Below are positions 61,857-64,000 of a DNA stretch of 64,000 nucleotides, one piece after another. Position 1 is the stretch's first letter. Every line of letters starts with the position of its first letter. The DNA is from Nocardia altamirensis NBRC 108246. Lineage in GTDB: Bacteria; Actinomycetota; Actinomycetes; Mycobacteriales; Mycobacteriaceae. The stretch spans positions 62,001-126,000 of the forward strand of contig NZ_BDAY01000011.1 in NCBI RefSeq assembly GCF_001612685.1. The letters are read 5' to 3'. A program made the translations under genes and the position numbers. Below the pieces are notes generated by a model. That model saw only the letters and a list, made by a program, of their open reading frames with translations. It searched no databases and was not told where the DNA came from.

Positions 61857-62444
61857 GTGCCACCCGCTGACACCGACCGGCGAGTCAGACGAACTCGTCA
61901 ACTGTTGCGCCGCGCGCTGATCGAGCTCATCACCGAGAAGGGATACGACCACACGACGGTTCAAGACATCCTCGACCGCGCCGATGTAGGCCGGTCCACC
62001 TTCTATAGTCACTACCCCACCAAAGATGCCCTTCTCCTCAGTGGCTTGGACGAGTTGCGCGCCGCTCTCGCTCCAGGCGACACGATCAGCTCCGGCGACG
62101 CGACCCCCTCCCTGATGGCTCCACTGCGTCCGCTGTTCGCGCACGCGGCTGAGCATCGGCATCTCGCCCGCGCTCTCCTGGGCAGTCGTGCCGCACCAAC
62201 TGCTGTCCGTGCCGGACGACGGATGCTCACCGAAACCCTCTCTGCGCACCTCCGCACCGCTTTACCCACCTGCGATGTGCGGCAACTGGACATGACCGTC
62301 GCCGTCCTCGTCAACGGCCTTCTCGGCCTGTTCACTTGGTGGCTCGACGCCGAACCACACCTACCCGCCGAACAGGCATACACATGGTTCGACGAGCTCG
62401 CCACACACGGGCTTCAGCCACTCCTGCACCGAACCGACACGTAG
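61857..62444 (+). CDS. TetR-family regulator of the MFS exporter
   Basis: A 195-residue TetR protein. The HTH (about residues 10-56) is RRTRQLLRRALIELITEKGYDHTTVQDILDRADVGRSTFYSHYPTKDAL. GAGGAGGAG lies just before GTG at 61857. It is divergent from the MFS gene and very likely its repressor. Confidence 0.87.
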   Translation: MPPADTDRRVRRTRQLLRRALIELITEKGYDHTTVQDILDRADVGRSTFYSHYPTKDALLLSGLDELRAALAPGDTISSGDATPSLMAPLRPLFAHAAEHRHLARALLGSRAAPTAVRAGRRMLTETLSAHLRTALPTCDVRQLDMTVAVLVNGLLGLFTWWLDAEPHLPAEQAYTWFDELATHGLQPLLHRTDT

Positions 62445-62469
62445 CACAGCGTGGATCTGATCGGCGTGT

Positions 62470-62523
62470 GTCGGATCCAGATCGCGCATATCGGAATGCG
62501 TGTGTCCTGCCTGGCGGATTGGC
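62470..62523 (+). repeat. Imperfect direct repeat, copy 2
   Basis: Reads on the minus strand as MRDLDPT with the same leader as the 59769 gene, but then breaks off. It is a remnant of the same gene start, with about 80 percent identity to 60202-60254. Confidence 0.8.
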
Positions 62524-62530
62524 GACTGAT

Positions 62531-63805
62531 TCATCGGCGCTCCGCGGATGCTGTCGAGGGATGGCCGGGCCACTGCACGGCGTATCCAGGCGACCGGCCA
62601 CGGCGGGCGCGTGCGTAGCGCAGCAGCTCTCGGACGATGCCTGCGTTTCCCATGGCCCAGCCTGGCCGCGGCGCCAAGTCGCTGAGGGTGACCCGATGCT
62701 CGTGGTTGGACCAGCGGACTCCTGCCTGGTCGACGGTGGCGCGCTCGGTGAGATCTTCGACCAGGACGTCGGCGAACTCGTGTGCCCGGCGGCGCGCGAC
62801 GGGGTCAGGGTGGGCAACGAGACGATCGCACGCGAAAGCGAGGACTCCCGCTGTGCCGCAACACCATCCGTTGTTGTCCCAGAATCCTGGTCGTATCCGG
62901 CGTGGCAGTCCGCAGTGGGTGATGGTGTGCCAGCATCGATCGACGAGTCGCGCCCAGCTCACGTCGTCGGTGGCGGCGCCGAGCTGGCGGAAGACCTGGG
63001 CGTCACCGGCGGGACCGTTGCACCAGCCGAAGCTGTAGCGCTCGATCAGGTCCGGGCGATGCGGCGGGTCCGAGTGCGGCACCAGAAATCCTTGCGGGCC
63101 TGCAATATCGCGGGCAACCACGTCGGCGGCGCCGGCGAGCGCGGTGGACAGCAGATCCGCCCGGCCTGTCGCGGCCGACACCGCGGCCAGCGCCTGCACG
63201 ATCCCGAGGGTGCCGTGCGCAATGTGGTGTGAGCGAGCCGGACTCGGCCGCACCGCCCAGTTGACCCCGTCTGGCGTGGGGTCCGCGCTGTGCACATACG
63301 GCATGACCGCACGCAATGCAAGTTCCGTGTCGCCAACATGCAACGCCCCCAGCGCAATACCCGCATTCCCTGCGAACAGTTCGAAGAACGGCCCCCACCG
63401 CTGCCCGTCGAATGCCGCGCGCACCCGGTCGAGCCCGCGCAGCGCCGCTTTCTCGCACACTGAATCCCCGAGCCGAATATGCACCGCGTGCAACGCAACT
63501 GCCATACCGGTCAATCCTGAATACAACGACCAGTAGCGTTCCGTCTCGACCTGCGCCGCGATCTGCCGAGCCCCGCGAAGCGCGGCCTCCCCGTACCGAT
63601 CGTCCCCGAAATACTCGTGCGCCTCCAGCAGCGCCAACACAATCCCCGCACCCCCGTGATACAGGGTGGGATCCACTTCCGCTTCGCCGACGACCGGCCG
63701 CCAGGCCAGCCCGTGTTCCCCGACCTCAGCTTGCGCGAGCATCCACTCGACCGCCCCGCGCGCCAACGGCTCCACCGCTTCGACGCCGACCACACCTTCC
63801 TGCAT
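62531..63805 (-). CDS. Stand-alone LanC-like protein with a Cys-Cys-Gly zinc site
   Basis: A 424-residue alpha/alpha-barrel protein. LYHGGAGIVLALLEA, YSGLTGMAVALHAVH, GNAGIALGAL and GTLGIVQALAA are the repeated barrel motifs. Zinc ligands appear as FGWCNGPAG (Cys262) and GWCCGTAG (Cys315, Cys316). The usual Cys-His-Gly of NisC is Cys-Cys-Gly here, as in a subset of LanM/LanL cyclases. These enzymes join Cys thiols to dehydrated Ser/Thr. No dehydratase is in the window, so its substrate is open. ATG at 63805 is preferred to GTG at 63814. Confidence 0.8.
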   Translation of the reverse strand: MQEGVVGVEAVEPLARGAVEWMLAQAEVGEHGLAWRPVVGEAEVDPTLYHGGAGIVLALLEAHEYFGDDRYGEAALRGARQIAAQVETERYWSLYSGLTGMAVALHAVHIRLGDSVCEKAALRGLDRVRAAFDGQRWGPFFELFAGNAGIALGALHVGDTELALRAVMPYVHSADPTPDGVNWAVRPSPARSHHIAHGTLGIVQALAAVSAATGRADLLSTALAGAADVVARDIAGPQGFLVPHSDPPHRPDLIERYSFGWCNGPAGDAQVFRQLGAATDDVSWARLVDRCWHTITHCGLPRRIRPGFWDNNGWCCGTAGVLAFACDRLVAHPDPVARRRAHEFADVLVEDLTERATVDQAGVRWSNHEHRVTLSDLAPRPGWAMGNAGIVRELLRYARARRGRSPGYAVQWPGHPSTASAERR

Positions 63806-63830
63806 GGTCACCACCGTAGGACGGATCTCA

Positions 63831-64000
63831 TTAAGAGACTGTGACGGCTGCTGTCGATGTGGTGGCAGCGCGAGGAAGGTCGCGCTCGGCCCAGTCGGCC
63901 ATTGCAGCCAGGACGGCGTCCAAGCGACGGCCCGCGGGTGTCAGTTCGTATTCGACGCGGGGCGGAACTTCGGCGTAGGCGGTGCGGGTTACCAGGCCGG
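63831..64000 (-). CDS. HxlR-family regulator (3' part only)
   Basis: The minus strand encodes the last 55 residues of an HxlR winged helix: GLVTRTAYAEVPPRVEYELTPAGRRLDAVLAAMADWAE, then a Ser/Thr tail. The start lies beyond the window. It is 25 bases from the LanC-like start on the same strand, so it may be the first gene of that transcript. Confidence 0.8.
   Translation of the reverse strand, partial: GLVTRTAYAEVPPRVEYELTPAGRRLDAVLAAMADWAERDLPRAATTSTAAVTVS

Noticed and set aside
53656..63805. Naming the peptide a lanthipeptide
   Set aside because: There is a LanC-like gene but no dehydratase, and 6 kb separates them. The evidence is not enough to assign a class.

Overview
The window is high-GC actinobacterial chromosome. 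It carries an mce operon tail with an Mce-associated protein, a single-chain biotin-dependent acyl-CoA carboxylase, an EthA-type Baeyer-Villiger monooxygenase, a GabD2-type aldehyde dehydrogenase, an F420-type oxidoreductase and a conservon signalling operon. Together these point to a mycolic-acid-type actinomycete such as Nocardia or Rhodococcus; the species cannot be read from the sequence. I saw no rRNA, tRNA or CRISPR array.

Bases 1-4100 hold the end of an mce lipid-import operon (mceD fragment, mceE, mceF, Mce-associated protein). Bases 4100-15000 hold a secreted peptidase-like hydrolase, a pentapeptide-repeat protein, a serine hydrolase, a MazF-like toxin-antitoxin pair next to an older antitoxin relic, the acyl-CoA carboxylase, and a GntR(YtrA-type)-ABC operon. 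Bases 15000-22500 hold the EthA-like monooxygenase, the sulfonate operon ssuCBAD and an amino-acid permease. Bases 22500-41600 are mixed metabolism: hydrolases, SDRs, a UvrA2-like ATPase next to a perfect CRP box, a VapBC-like pair, a phosphodiesterase-like enzyme, and a GAF regulator beside a deleted aldA locus with its DUF779 partner. Bases 41700-45500 are the conservon (sensor kinase, roadblock, DUF742, GTPase). Bases 45500-53600 hold NUDIX enzymes, an HxlR/quinone-reductase pair, a BlaI/M56 pair and an AlkZ-like DNA glycosylase.

Bases 53600-64000 are the most unusual part. A 44-residue peptide ending in GCISKAGCISKAGCIS is followed on the same strand by a short adenylate-forming (PaaK-like) enzyme and a small GRDP-like protein. 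It is flanked by a convergent MFS exporter, a TetR regulator and a DrrAB-type ABC exporter. A stand-alone LanC-like protein with a Cys-Cys-Gly zinc motif lies 6 kb away. This looks like an undescribed ribosomally made, modified peptide (RiPP) locus.

Repeat biology is the second theme. Seven 39-bp units lengthen the MceE signal region, and seven roughly 39-bp units sit inside the biotin carboxylase domain. At least six intergenic palindromes share a conserved loop (17 nt in the five clearest), while their stems vary but mostly stay paired. Several gene 3' ends are duplicated downstream or elsewhere, including a perfect 102-bp inverted copy 10 kb apart.
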